Assembly (NCBI GenBank): GCA_902542235.1
Contig: CACBTT010000008.1
Location: 1 to 64,000 of the forward strand
Direction of reading: 5' to 3'
DNA: 64,000 nt
Source: an uncultured Pelagibacteraceae bacterium
GTDB taxonomy: Bacteria > Pseudomonadota > Alphaproteobacteria > Pelagibacterales > Pelagibacteraceae
In this document: positions 26,032 through 34,411 of the stretch, in pieces
How the letters are laid out: each line of letters opens with the position of its first letter
How positions within the stretch are numbered: the stretch's first letter is position 1
The notes under the pieces: generated by a model
What the model was told of the DNA's origin: nothing
The model's database searches: none
Seen by the model: only the letters and a program-made list of their open reading frames with translations
Program-made: the position numbers and the translations under genes

Positions 26032-26559
26032 ATGAAGGATAATACAATACATCAATATAATTGGTTAGCTAAATTTTTTCATTGGTTCACTTTTTTGATT
26101 TTAATTTTTCAAATACCAATGGGATTTATATTAGTCAGACTTGACTTTTCAGACTTGAGAATAACAATTGAAAACGTGCATGTTATTGTTGGTATAACTG
26201 TATTTTACTTAACAATATTTAGACTGATTTTTAAATTTTTTAGTAAATCTCCAAAATTAATGCCTGCGTCATTTGTGGGACAAAAATTAATTGCCAAATT
26301 AAATCATATATTTCTTTATGTCGCACTATTGACGATAACTACCTCAGGAATTTTTAAAAAATTATTTAACGGAGAAAAATTAAACTTTTTTTTCTTCAAA
26401 GTAAGAATTGAGGACAACTTTGCCTTAGCAGATCAATTTTACAATATTCATATAATTTCAAACTATACTTTAATTGTTTTAATTTCGTTACATTTGTTGG
26501 CTGTATTATTTCATCAAATATTTTTAAAAGAAAATATCTTGAAAAGAATGACTAAATAA
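26032..26559 (+). CDS. Cytochrome b561-type di-heme membrane protein
   Basis: This 175-residue inner-membrane protein has four helices. It starts with YNWLAKFFHWFTFLILIFQI, whose histidine is a typical heme b ligand. Further histidines occur in VHVIVG (helix 2) and in LHLLAVLFHQIF (helix 4). Members of the bacterial CybB family pass electrons from quinol, for example to superoxide or small cytochromes. Divergence from two cytochrome c genes suggests a periplasmic partner. The next gene follows 13 bases later. Confidence 0.88.
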   Translation: MKDNTIHQYNWLAKFFHWFTFLILIFQIPMGFILVRLDFSDLRITIENVHVIVGITVFYLTIFRLIFKFFSKSPKLMPASFVGQKLIAKLNHIFLYVALLTITTSGIFKKLFNGEKLNFFFFKVRIEDNFALADQFYNIHIISNYTLIVLISLHLLAVLFHQIFLKENILKRMTK

Positions 26560-26572
26560 TTAAATACGTGAT

Positions 26573-26947
26573 ATGAAAAAAATATTTTTATGCGTTATTT
26601 TAATTATAATTCCAAATTTTTCCTTCGGGTTTGAAAAAACAACCAATTTTGATCTGAATAAGTTATTTGAAATTCAAAAATCAGGAAAAACAATTGTAAT
26701 TAATTCTTGGAATGAGTACTGCTCAACTTGTGCGGCTCAGACAAAAGTGTTTGATCAAGCTTTAAAAGATTTTAAGAATGTAGAATTTCTTTTTTATGAA
26801 CAAACAAAAAACAAAGATATTGCTAAAACGTTGGGAATAAATTATTGGACGACAATTGTTGTTTTTAAAGGAAAAACTGAAATTGCAAGAGAAATTGGTT
26901 TAACCAATAAAGATCTAATATATGATCTAATAAATAAAGGTATTTAG
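26573..26947 (+). CDS. Periplasmic thioredoxin-like protein
   Basis: This 124-residue protein has an N-terminal signal peptide (KIFLCVILIIIPNFSFGFE) and one thioredoxin fold. The redox motif is CSTC in NEYCSTCAAQTKVFDQ near residue 50, followed by YWTTIVVFKGKTEIAREIG in place of the usual cis-proline segment. It may keep thiols of the neighbouring c-type cytochromes reduced or act on other periplasmic proteins. It is co-directional with cytochrome b561 and overlaps ald tail-to-tail by four bases. Confidence 0.82.
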   Translation: MKKIFLCVILIIIPNFSFGFEKTTNFDLNKLFEIQKSGKTIVINSWNEYCSTCAAQTKVFDQALKDFKNVEFLFYEQTKNKDIAKTLGINYWTTIVVFKGKTEIAREIGLTNKDLIYDLINKGI

Positions 26948-28062
26948 ATTATTAAAGCCTTGTTTGAAGGTAAATACTCGTAGCCAAAAACATTAGCAAC
27001 TGCTTGATGTGTAACATTACCTTTAAAAATATTTAGTCCTGCTTGAAAATTCTGATCCTCAGAAAGTGTTTTTTGATATCCATCTTTCGCTAACTTTGAC
27101 AAGAAAGGTAAAGTCACTTTATTTAATGCAATAGTTGATGTTCTAGGCACTCCGCCTGGCATATTTGCTACACAATAATGAACAATATCATCAACAATAA
27201 ATGTCGGATCTGCAAAAGTAGTTGGTTTTGATGTTTCTACACAACCTCCTTGATCTATAGCAACATCAACAATAACAGATCCTCTTTTCATTTTTTTTAA
27301 CATTTTCTTTGTAATCAATTTCGGAGCTTCTGCGCCAGGTATCAACACCCCGCCAACTAATAGATCACAATCTGAAACTAATTTCTCTAAATCGGTTTTA
27401 TCGCTTAAGTTGGGAATTATTTTATCTCCAAATATTCGACTAAGCTCTTTTAACCTATTTTCAGATTTGTCCACTACATGAACTTTAGCTTTCATACCGG
27501 TTGCAATTATTGCAGCATTTTCACCTACTACACCACCTCCTAATATTACCACTTTTCCTGGCTCTACCCCCGGTGCTCCTCCTAAAAGAAGTCCTCTACC
27601 TTTTTGATTTTTCTCTAAACAATGAGCACCTGCTTGAACAGACATTCTACCAGCAACTGCACTCATTGGTGCTAAAAGTGGAAGTCTTCCTTTATCATCT
27701 GTTACAGTTTCATATGCTATACATACTGACTTACTATTAATTAAGCCTTCGGTAAGTTCTTTTGCTGCTGCAAGATGTAAGTAAGTAAAAATGATTTGAT
27801 TTTCTCTAATCATTTTAACCTCATTAGCTTGAGGCTCTTTTACTTTTACTATTATATCGGAGTCGTTAAAAATATCTTCTGCTTTTTCAATAATCTTAGC
27901 TCCATTTGAAATATAATGCTGGTTTTCAAATCCAGCCTCAAATCCTCCGTTATTTTCAATAAGTACTTCATGACCGTTTGAGGTTAATATTTTTACACTT
28001 TCTGGAGTAAGACCAATTCTGTTTTCTTGAGGCTTTACTTCTTTTGGAACCCCTATTTTCAT
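26944..28062 (-). CDS. ald: Alanine dehydrogenase
   Basis: NAD-dependent oxidative deamination of alanine to pyruvate and ammonium. The 372-residue protein shows [20 protein letters not shown] at the start, the catalytic lysine in IVKVKEPQ, histidine in [12 protein letters not shown], and the nucleotide-binding [14 protein letters not shown] near residue 171. It begins nine bases after the omega-aminotransferase stop. This pairing is the classic way to regenerate pyruvate for a taurine:pyruvate aminotransferase while releasing ammonium. Length and motifs are normal for bacterial Ald. Confidence 0.95.
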   Translation of the reverse strand: MKIGVPKEVKPQENRIGLTPESVKILTSNGHEVLIENNGGFEAGFENQHYISNGAKIIEKAEDIFNDSDIIVKVKEPQANEVKMIRENQIIFTYLHLAAAKELTEGLINSKSVCIAYETVTDDKGRLPLLAPMSAVAGRMSVQAGAHCLEKNQKGRGLLLGGAPGVEPGKVVILGGGVVGENAAIIATGMKAKVHVVDKSENRLKELSRIFGDKIIPNLSDKTDLEKLVSDCDLLVGGVLIPGAEAPKLITKKMLKKMKRGSVIVDVAIDQGGCVETSKPTTFADPTFIVDDIVHYCVANMPGGVPRTSTIALNKVTLPFLSKLAKDGYQKTLSEDQNFQAGLNIFKGNVTHQAVANVFGYEYLPSNKALII

Positions 28063-28071
28063 AGAGTGAGA

Positions 28072-29430
28072 TTAATTTTTTTTACTTTTGGAGTAATTAG
28101 TAATTCCAGTTCTTAATTTTTCAATAATTTCATCAATGTGTTTTTTTTCACAAATAAACATCGGTGCAATAATTAAACAATCACCCGTAGCTTTAAAATT
28201 TACACCTGCCTCATAACAATGTTTAAAACACGTAAATCCAGCTGCTCCAGGTTTTTTATGCATTTTTATATCTATACCACCCATCATCCCATAGCCTCTA
28301 ATGTTATCTACAACATCAATATCTTTTAGCGACATTAGTCCTTCTTGGAAATAAGGTGATAAGTTTTTAGCTCTATTAAAAATATCATCTTTTTCAAAAA
28401 TATCTTGCACAGCCAATCCAGCGGCAACAGAAACTGGAATTCCAGAATATGTATATCCATGAAATAATTCTATAGTTCCTTTTGGAGAACCTTCCATTAC
28501 TGCATCATAAATTTCATCTTTACATGCAACAGCACCAAGTGGACTAATGCCGTTTGTAGTAGCTTTTGCCATTGTTATAATATCTGGTGTAACTCCATAT
28601 TCTTGTGAAGCAAAAGGTGACCCCGTTCTTCCCCAACCAGTTATTACTTCATCAAATACTAATAATATTCCGTGTTTATCACAAATTTCCCTTAACCTTT
28701 GCAAATAACCTTTTGGTGGAACTAATGTTCCAGTTGATCCAGCAATTGGCTCTACAATGCATGCTGCAATATTCTCAGATCCAAAATTTGTGCAAATTCT
28801 TTCAAGATCATCTGCAATTTCTGCACCAGTTTCTGGTTGACCCGAAACAAATTTATGTTCGGGCAAATGTGTGTGTCTCATGTGAAGAACTCCTGGCATT
28901 AAAACATTTGCAAAAGTTTTAACATTATTAATCATTCCTCCAACTGAAGTAGCTCCAATATTCATTCCATGATATGCTCTTTCTCTTCCTACAAATCTAA
29001 AGCGTTGACCTTCGCCTCTTGCTTTATGATATGCAACCGCAATTTTGATAGCAGTTTCAACAGCTGTTGATCCACAAATTGTATAAAATATTTTATTTAA
29101 ATTGCCTGGAGTATGTTTTGAAATTTTTGTTGCTAATTCAAAAGAACCCCCAAAACCTTGTTGAAAAGGTTGCGCATAATCTAATTTTCTTAATTGATTA
29201 GTTATTGCATTTATAATCTCTTCTCTGCCATGACCTAATGGATTACAAAATAATCCTGAGCTAGCATCTATTTGGGTTTGGCCTTGGTGGTTTTTCAAAT
29301 ACACACCTTTGGCTTCTACTATCAGTCTTGGAGAATGTTTAAAATCTCTGTTGGATGTAAAAGGCATCCAATGTTCATTTAAAGAATTTGGTATTTGTGG
29401 TTTTTCTGAGCTCATATAAAACTGATTCAT
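28072..29430 (-). CDS. tpa: Class III omega-amino acid:pyruvate aminotransferase, probable taurine-pyruvate aminotransferase
   Basis: This 452-residue PLP enzyme of the class III aminotransferases has HWMPFTSNRDFKHSPRLIVE near the start, FYTICGSTAVETAIKIA (residues about 114-130), YHGMNIGATSVGG, VFDEVITGWGRTG and the PLP lysine in ITMAKATTNGISPLG. The sequence resembles beta-alanine/omega-amino acid:pyruvate transaminases. Its place beside ald and divergent from tauABC, with xsc in the same region, suggests taurine as the natural donor, giving sulfoacetaldehyde and alanine. An alternative start five codons later (29415) is possible. Beta-alanine or hypotaurine could be additional or true substrates. 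Confidence 0.82.
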   Translation of the reverse strand: MNQFYMSSEKPQIPNSLNEHWMPFTSNRDFKHSPRLIVEAKGVYLKNHQGQTQIDASSGLFCNPLGHGREEIINAITNQLRKLDYAQPFQQGFGGSFELATKISKHTPGNLNKIFYTICGSTAVETAIKIAVAYHKARGEGQRFRFVGRERAYHGMNIGATSVGGMINNVKTFANVLMPGVLHMRHTHLPEHKFVSGQPETGAEIADDLERICTNFGSENIAACIVEPIAGSTGTLVPPKGYLQRLREICDKHGILLVFDEVITGWGRTGSPFASQEYGVTPDIITMAKATTNGISPLGAVACKDEIYDAVMEGSPKGTIELFHGYTYSGIPVSVAAGLAVQDIFEKDDIFNRAKNLSPYFQEGLMSLKDIDVVDNIRGYGMMGGIDIKMHKKPGAAGFTCFKHCYEAGVNFKATGDCLIIAPMFICEKKHIDEIIEKLRTGITNYSKSKKN

Positions 29431-29469
29431 AGACTAATTATTTAAATTAACCAGATATATTTAGTCATA

Positions 29470-29517
29470 ATTGGTATGATAAATTGTAACAACTTTAAGT
29501 TGTATACTGATTGGTAT
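29470..29517. promoter_or_regulatory. Candidate MocR/GabR-type operator between tpa and tauA
   Basis: Two identical 8-mers ATTGGTAT occur at 29470-29477 and 29510-29517. On the other strand they contain ATACCA, and the two hexamers are separated by exactly 34 bases. This is the hexamer and spacing known for GabR, the PLP-binding MocR-type regulator of GABA use in Bacillus. A 15-base dyad (ACAACTT, T, AAGTTGT at 29489-29503) lies midway. MocR-type TauR regulators control taurine genes in other alphaproteobacteria. No such regulator gene is present in the window. Confidence 0.5.
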
Positions 29518-29604
29518 CCTCACCTGTGCTATTAATTCATCGTTTACTTAAAAGAAAATTTAAACTTATATATCGATAATTAAATTTAATTAACAGGAGA
29601 TGAA

Positions 29605-30546
29605 ATGAAAAAAATAATTAGTTTCATTTTAGGAAGTTTATTTGCTCTAAACTTAACAATCACAGCAGCTAACTCTGCTGCGAACGAAGTTAGAGTTGCA
29701 TACTTTCTAGAATGGCCAAGTCCAAATTTAGAGGACATGCAAAAAAAGAATTTTGCTAAAGCTTTAGGAGTTCCAGTAAAATGGACAAACTTCACAAATG
29801 GTGGAGCAATGACAGATGCAATGTTAGCAGGAGATATTGATATTTCTTACTCACAAGGTTTGGTACCATTTATTAATGCTGTAAAATCAAATGCACCTAT
29901 CAAATTAGTTGATATTGCAATGGAATACGGAATGGGTGGAACAACTTGTGTAACATCTAATGCATCAGGAATAACAAAAGCGAACGCAACAGAATTAGAA
30001 GGTAAAAAAGTTGCTGTTCCGTTAGGTACTATGGCTGAGTACGTTTTCGATGAAAGTATGAAAGTTGTCGGAGCTGACAGAAGCAAAATGGATATTATTC
30101 AAATGGACCCTGAAGAAGGTGCGGCTGCATTAGTAAGTGGCGATGTAGTAATGGCATGTCTATTTGGTGGTAATTCCATCAAAGCTGCAGTTGCTGTAGG
30201 ATCAAGACTTTTAACTGTTCAAGAAGCAAGAGATGCTGGTATTTTAGGAATAGATATCACTTCTGTAACAGACAAATTTATGAAAGAAAATCCTGGAATG
30301 TTGAGAACTTTTATTGAAGTAACTCATGAAGCAAATGAAAGATATAGAAATGGAAAAAGTGATATGAATTCTATGTCAAAAGCTTCAGAAATGAAAATTG
30401 CTGATATGAAAGACACTTTAAGTGGTTTCAAATTCTTAACTCCAGAAGAAACTAAAAAATCTATGGAAAGTGGAAACTTAGATGCATTCTTAAAAGGAAT
30501 GGGAACTCCAGGTGGAGCAGTAGACACTAGTTTCTTACCTTTATAA
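29605..30546 (+). CDS. tauA: Taurine ABC transporter, periplasmic binding protein
   Basis: This 313-residue secreted binding protein has a signal peptide (IISFILGSLFALNLTITAANSA). The mature domain belongs to the NMT1/TauA/SsuA type: EVRVAYFLEWPSPNLEDMQK, TNGGAMTDAMLAGDIDISYS and GMGGTTCVTSNASGITK. AGGAGA ribosome site lies just before the ATG. It heads the tauABC operon, separated from tauB by a strong hairpin that would raise tauA transcript relative to the membrane parts. Position opposite the aminotransferase/ald pair supports taurine. Related sulfonates or nitrogen compounds are possible ligands. Confidence 0.87.
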   Translation: MKKIISFILGSLFALNLTITAANSAANEVRVAYFLEWPSPNLEDMQKKNFAKALGVPVKWTNFTNGGAMTDAMLAGDIDISYSQGLVPFINAVKSNAPIKLVDIAMEYGMGGTTCVTSNASGITKANATELEGKKVAVPLGTMAEYVFDESMKVVGADRSKMDIIQMDPEEGAAALVSGDVVMACLFGGNSIKAAVAVGSRLLTVQEARDAGILGIDITSVTDKFMKENPGMLRTFIEVTHEANERYRNGKSDMNSMSKASEMKIADMKDTLSGFKFLTPEETKKSMESGNLDAFLKGMGTPGGAVDTSFLPL

Positions 30547-30566
30547 TTTAGAGATTAAAATAATTA

Positions 30567-30600
30567 AATAGGCGCCAATTTTATTGGTGCCTATTTTTTT
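30567..30600 (+). terminator. Intra-operon hairpin with U-tract between tauA and tauB
   Basis: A 13-bp stem (AATAGGCGCCAAT / ATTGGTGCCTATT, one G-U pair) with a TTT loop is followed by seven T residues. This is a textbook intrinsic terminator inside the tauABC operon. It probably acts partially, so that the binding protein is made in excess, or protects the tauA mRNA 3' end. Confidence 0.85.
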
Positions 30601-30628
30601 AACTAAATATTTTATATAAAGTCAACTA

Positions 30629-31426
30629 ATGAGTGATTTAATATCTCAAAACTTAAACATGATTTTCAAAACTCCAAAAGGAGAGACTGTTCATGCTCTA
30701 AAAGATTTAAATTTCAAATTAAAAAAAGGAGAACTTTTAACAGTTCTTGGACCTTCTGGTTGTGGAAAAACAACTTTGTTAAATATTGCAGCTGGTTTTT
30801 TAAGACCAACATCTGGGAATATAACTTTGAATGGTAAAGAAATTGACGGACCTGGAGTTGAAAGAGGCATGGTTTTTCAACAAGGTGCATTATTTGAATG
30901 GTTGACTGTTGCAGAGAACGTAAACTTTGGTCTTAGAATGAAAAAAAAAAATCCTATAGAAACTTCAAAAAAAGTTGACGAGTGGCTGGAGATTGTTGGT
31001 TTAAAAGGATTTGGAAATACCCCAACATATCAATTATCTGGAGGAATGCAGCAAAGAGTAGCTCTTGCAAGGTGTTTAATCAATGATCCTGATTTGATTT
31101 TAATGGATGAGCCTTTAGGTGCTCTTGATGCTTTAACAAGAGAAAAAATGCAATCTTTAGTTTTGAAAATTTGGAAGGAAACTGGAAAAACAATTATTTT
31201 AATTACGCACTCGGTTGAGGAAGCACTACTGCTTGGTGAAAGGTTGTACGTAATGGCACCAAGACCAGGTAGGATACATAAAGAATATAATCTTCCATTT
31301 GCAGAGATGGGATTAAAAGAAGATTTAAGAGAAATAAAAAAAAATAAAGATTTTTCATCAAAAAGAGAAGAAATTTTATCCATGATTTGGAACATGGAGG
31401 AAGAAATTATGGGAAAAGAAAATTAA
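30629..31426 (+). CDS. tauB: Taurine ABC transporter, ATP-binding protein
   Basis: This 265-residue ATPase of the nitrate/sulfonate/taurine importer family shows Walker A LGPSGCGKTTLLNIA (residues about 39-53), Q-loop MVFQQGALFEW, signature LSGGMQQRVALARCL, Walker B LILMDEPLGALDALTREKMQ and switch histidine in LITHSVEEALLLGERLYVM. These match TauB/SsuB closely. The tauC start follows its stop directly. It energises uptake from the cytoplasmic side. Confidence 0.92.
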   Translation: MSDLISQNLNMIFKTPKGETVHALKDLNFKLKKGELLTVLGPSGCGKTTLLNIAAGFLRPTSGNITLNGKEIDGPGVERGMVFQQGALFEWLTVAENVNFGLRMKKKNPIETSKKVDEWLEIVGLKGFGNTPTYQLSGGMQQRVALARCLINDPDLILMDEPLGALDALTREKMQSLVLKIWKETGKTIILITHSVEEALLLGERLYVMAPRPGRIHKEYNLPFAEMGLKEDLREIKKNKDFSSKREEILSMIWNMEEEIMGKEN

Positions 31427-33352
31427 ATGTTTACTCAAATAATAACAATATTAATTCTCGTATCAATTATCGGATGCATACTTTATGGAAGACGTTTGAT
31501 AAAAACTGAAAAAGTTGATGCAGTTTTTGGAAATCCAGAGAGAGCAAAAGGTGGAACACATTGGATAATTGTCGGAAGCAGTGCAATATTGTTAGTTTGG
31601 CTTTATTATTCTTGGGATATTGCAAAAGGATTTTATCCAAAATCAGCAAATGAATTATGTCAGGTAGCAAAAATAAATGAGTCTTTATTAGGATTAAAAT
31701 ATCAATTCCCAATTGAAGAAAGAGAATTTAAAAGTACTTCAATAATAAAAATAGAAAATAAAAATCTAAAAAAAATAAGTTTAGAAATTCAAAATTCGCC
31801 AGATTTAGGCAACATACAGAAAACTGCATTAGTTGGTTTTATTAATAAAACAAACAAATTAATTCCATTACTTACTAACGATAATCTAATGGAGATAAAT
31901 ACAAAAATTAAATTGGATGAGATGACTGAAGAAATCAAATTATTAAGTACTAATTTTCGAAAGAAAGATTATCCATTTGAAACACCAGAGCAAAAAAATG
32001 AAAGACAAAAAGCAATCGCAGAGCAAGGAAGCTGGGGTATAGTAACTGTAAGTGCTGGAACAGGATCAATAGAAAATACTATTGAAGTGCCTTTAGTGCC
32101 TGAAACTGATAGAGGGTTGAAATTTCACGCTGCAGCTGAACAATTAAAAAAAATTAATGATAAATTTTTTAAATTAAGAAACCATAATCCTCAATTCAAA
32201 AATGCAATAAAAGAACTTAAATCAGAGATAAAATTATATAGAAAAAATTTAGATGATACTGAGGAAGTGGCATCTACTTACGCAAAAAACATTGTAAAAA
32301 TTGCAAGAAGAATTGAGTTTGCAAGTATTTATCCTCCAAATGCTCTTAATGAAATGCAAAATGCAATTATTGAATTTGATAATCTTCAAAAAACTGAGCA
32401 AGGAGGTTTAAGATTAATTGACATTCTTTTATTCCCTGCAGGAACTATAGTTGCAAGTGGTCCTAGTTGTTCTGAGCAAGGTTCAGGTAGATGGTTACCA
32501 AAACCCTCGGATACACTTAATAAATTTATTTTAATGTCTAAGCCAAGCGTAGGTTACAAAAATATTCCACTGCTCTGGATTGATATGATGGATGTAAGCC
32601 AAATAATTGGTTTTATATTGCCAGATTGGATAGCTGATGTTCTGCCTGGAGAATATCCGGTTCACACTAAAGACGGTGTGGTTAAGCAAAATTTTAAAGG
32701 TAAAGTTTTAAAAATTGTTACAGGTGATTTTAAATTATTTAAAATTCCTGTTCCTTATGGTCATATCTGGGATTCTTTCTTAAGAGTATTTTTAGGGTTA
32801 GTTTTTGGAATATTGATTGGTGTACCATTAGGACTTTTCATGGGTTTAAATAGATTTGCTAAAGGTTTCTTTGATCCATTAATTGAACTTTATAGACCAG
32901 TTCCTCCCCTTGCGTGGGCTCCTTTAATAATCTCGGTTTTAGGGATTGATAATACTGGAAAAGTATTTTTATTATTTATGGTTTCATTATCTATAATGAT
33001 TATTTCAGCCAGAGCTGGAGCATCAGGTACACAGTTATCTAAAATACATGCAGCGCATTCTCTTGGTGCTTCTAAAAGACAAATACTTAGATATGTTATT
33101 TTTCCAAATTCTTTACCTGAAATTTTAACAGGTATTAGAGTAGCTGTTGGTATGTGCTGGGGCACTTTAGTAGCAGCAGAATTTTTAGCAGGTACAACTG
33201 GAATTGGATTTGTTGAAAATGTTGCCAAAAAGTATTTTCAATATGAAGTAATTTGGATCACAATTTTTATAATGGGTATGTTGGGTCTTCTTTTTGACGT
33301 AACTTTGAGAAAAATTATAGATAAGACGATACCTTGGAGAGGCAAAGGTTAA
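31427..33352 (+). CDS. tauC: Taurine ABC transporter permease with a large N-terminal extension
   Basis: This 641-residue protein is more than twice the usual TauC length. The last 190 residues are a standard permease: LRVFLGLVFGILIGVPLGLF (about 453-472), then RPVPPLAWAPLIISVLGI and the ATPase-contact EAA-type loop AAHSLGASKRQILRYVIFP near residue 541. Ahead of this are two helices (residues about 3-20 and 46-65) and a long soluble, charged region (about 70-440). That region has coiled-coil-like lysine/glutamate stretches, probably periplasmic. Its role is unknown; it might dock TauA or anchor the complex. The gene is one clean frame, so the fusion is genuine. Confidence 0.88.
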   Translation: MFTQIITILILVSIIGCILYGRRLIKTEKVDAVFGNPERAKGGTHWIIVGSSAILLVWLYYSWDIAKGFYPKSANELCQVAKINESLLGLKYQFPIEEREFKSTSIIKIENKNLKKISLEIQNSPDLGNIQKTALVGFINKTNKLIPLLTNDNLMEINTKIKLDEMTEEIKLLSTNFRKKDYPFETPEQKNERQKAIAEQGSWGIVTVSAGTGSIENTIEVPLVPETDRGLKFHAAAEQLKKINDKFFKLRNHNPQFKNAIKELKSEIKLYRKNLDDTEEVASTYAKNIVKIARRIEFASIYPPNALNEMQNAIIEFDNLQKTEQGGLRLIDILLFPAGTIVASGPSCSEQGSGRWLPKPSDTLNKFILMSKPSVGYKNIPLLWIDMMDVSQIIGFILPDWIADVLPGEYPVHTKDGVVKQNFKGKVLKIVTGDFKLFKIPVPYGHIWDSFLRVFLGLVFGILIGVPLGLFMGLNRFAKGFFDPLIELYRPVPPLAWAPLIISVLGIDNTGKVFLLFMVSLSIMIISARAGASGTQLSKIHAAHSLGASKRQILRYVIFPNSLPEILTGIRVAVGMCWGTLVAAEFLAGTTGIGFVENVAKKYFQYEVIWITIFIMGMLGLLFDVTLRKIIDKTIPWRGKG

Positions 33353-33355
33353 TCC

Positions 33356-34411
33356 TTAATCGTCGAGTAACCGTAATTCTTTTTCGTCGAAATTTAAATA
33401 AACGTTTTCTCCAACATTAAATATTTCATTTGTATCACTAGAAACTACGTAAATCTTACCAACTTTTGAATTAACTATATATTGATAACTATTTCCAACG
33501 AATGACGCATTATTAACAGTTGCATGTATTGAGTTTTCTTCAGGACTTTTTGAAATAGTTATTTTTTCTGGCCTTAAAGAGACGGAAACTGAGCTTTCTA
33601 ATTTTTGATCACTTTCTAAATTAATTTTCATTTCTGCTAATTGAATCTCGTAAATATTATTATTTTGATTAATGATTTCAGCTTTAACGACATTTGCGTC
33701 TCCTATGAAGTTAGCTACAAATTTTGTTTTAGGAAAGTTATACAATTCTTTTGGACTACCTTGTTGAGCAATAATAGCATTGTTCATTACAATTACTTTG
33801 TCAGAAATTGCTAATGCTTCCTCTTGATCGTGAGTTACATAAATTGTAGTTACTCCAAGTTTTTGTTGAATTTCTCTAATATCCTCTCTTACTTGTCTTC
33901 TTAATTTTGCATCTAAATTAGATAAAGGCTCGTCAAAGAGTAGAACCTTAGGTTTCAGTACAATTGCTCTTGCAACTGCTACTCTTTGCTGCTGACCTCC
34001 AGATAGCTCTGAGGGCATCCTATTTTCATAACCTTCTAAATTAACTAACTTCAGAGTTTCTAAAGATTTTTCTGTAAATTCTTCTTTCGGAACATTTATC
34101 ATCTTTAAACCATACGATACATTTTCAAGCACACTCATATGTGGGAACAAAGCATAAGATTGAAATACCATAGATACATCTCTATCTGTCGCTGGTAATA
34201 ATGTTACATCTTCATTTTCTACTAAAATTTTACCACTAGTAGCTCTTTCTAGACCAGCAATAATTCTTAAAGAAGTAGTTTTTCCGCATCCAGAGGGACC
34301 TAGTAATGTAGTCAGTGTTCCTGCTTCAAAAGTACAACTCACATTATCAACAGCAACGGTCTCATTAAATTTTTTTGTAATATTTTCAAATTTTACTTCT
34401 GCTTTTTTCAT
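33356..34411 (-). CDS. Fbp/Pot-type ABC importer ATP-binding protein
   Basis: This 351-residue ATPase has Walker A LLGPSGCGKTTSLRIIAGL (residues about 34-52), signature LSGGQQQRVAVARAI, Walker B VLLFDEPLSNLDAKLR and switch histidine in YVTHDQEEALAI. A C-terminal TOBE-like regulatory domain occupies residues about 240-351. It is the last gene of a binding protein-permease-ATPase operon and touches the permease stop. Family members serve iron(III), polyamine, thiamin, phosphonate or sugar-phosphate uptake. It ends four bases from tauC on the other strand. Confidence 0.9.
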   Translation of the reverse strand: MKKAEVKFENITKKFNETVAVDNVSCTFEAGTLTTLLGPSGCGKTTSLRIIAGLERATSGKILVENEDVTLLPATDRDVSMVFQSYALFPHMSVLENVSYGLKMINVPKEEFTEKSLETLKLVNLEGYENRMPSELSGGQQQRVAVARAIVLKPKVLLFDEPLSNLDAKLRRQVREDIREIQQKLGVTTIYVTHDQEEALAISDKVIVMNNAIIAQQGSPKELYNFPKTKFVANFIGDANVVKAEIINQNNNIYEIQLAEMKINLESDQKLESSVSVSLRPEKITISKSPEENSIHATVNNASFVGNSYQYIVNSKVGKIYVVSSDTNEIFNVGENVYLNFDEKELRLLDD

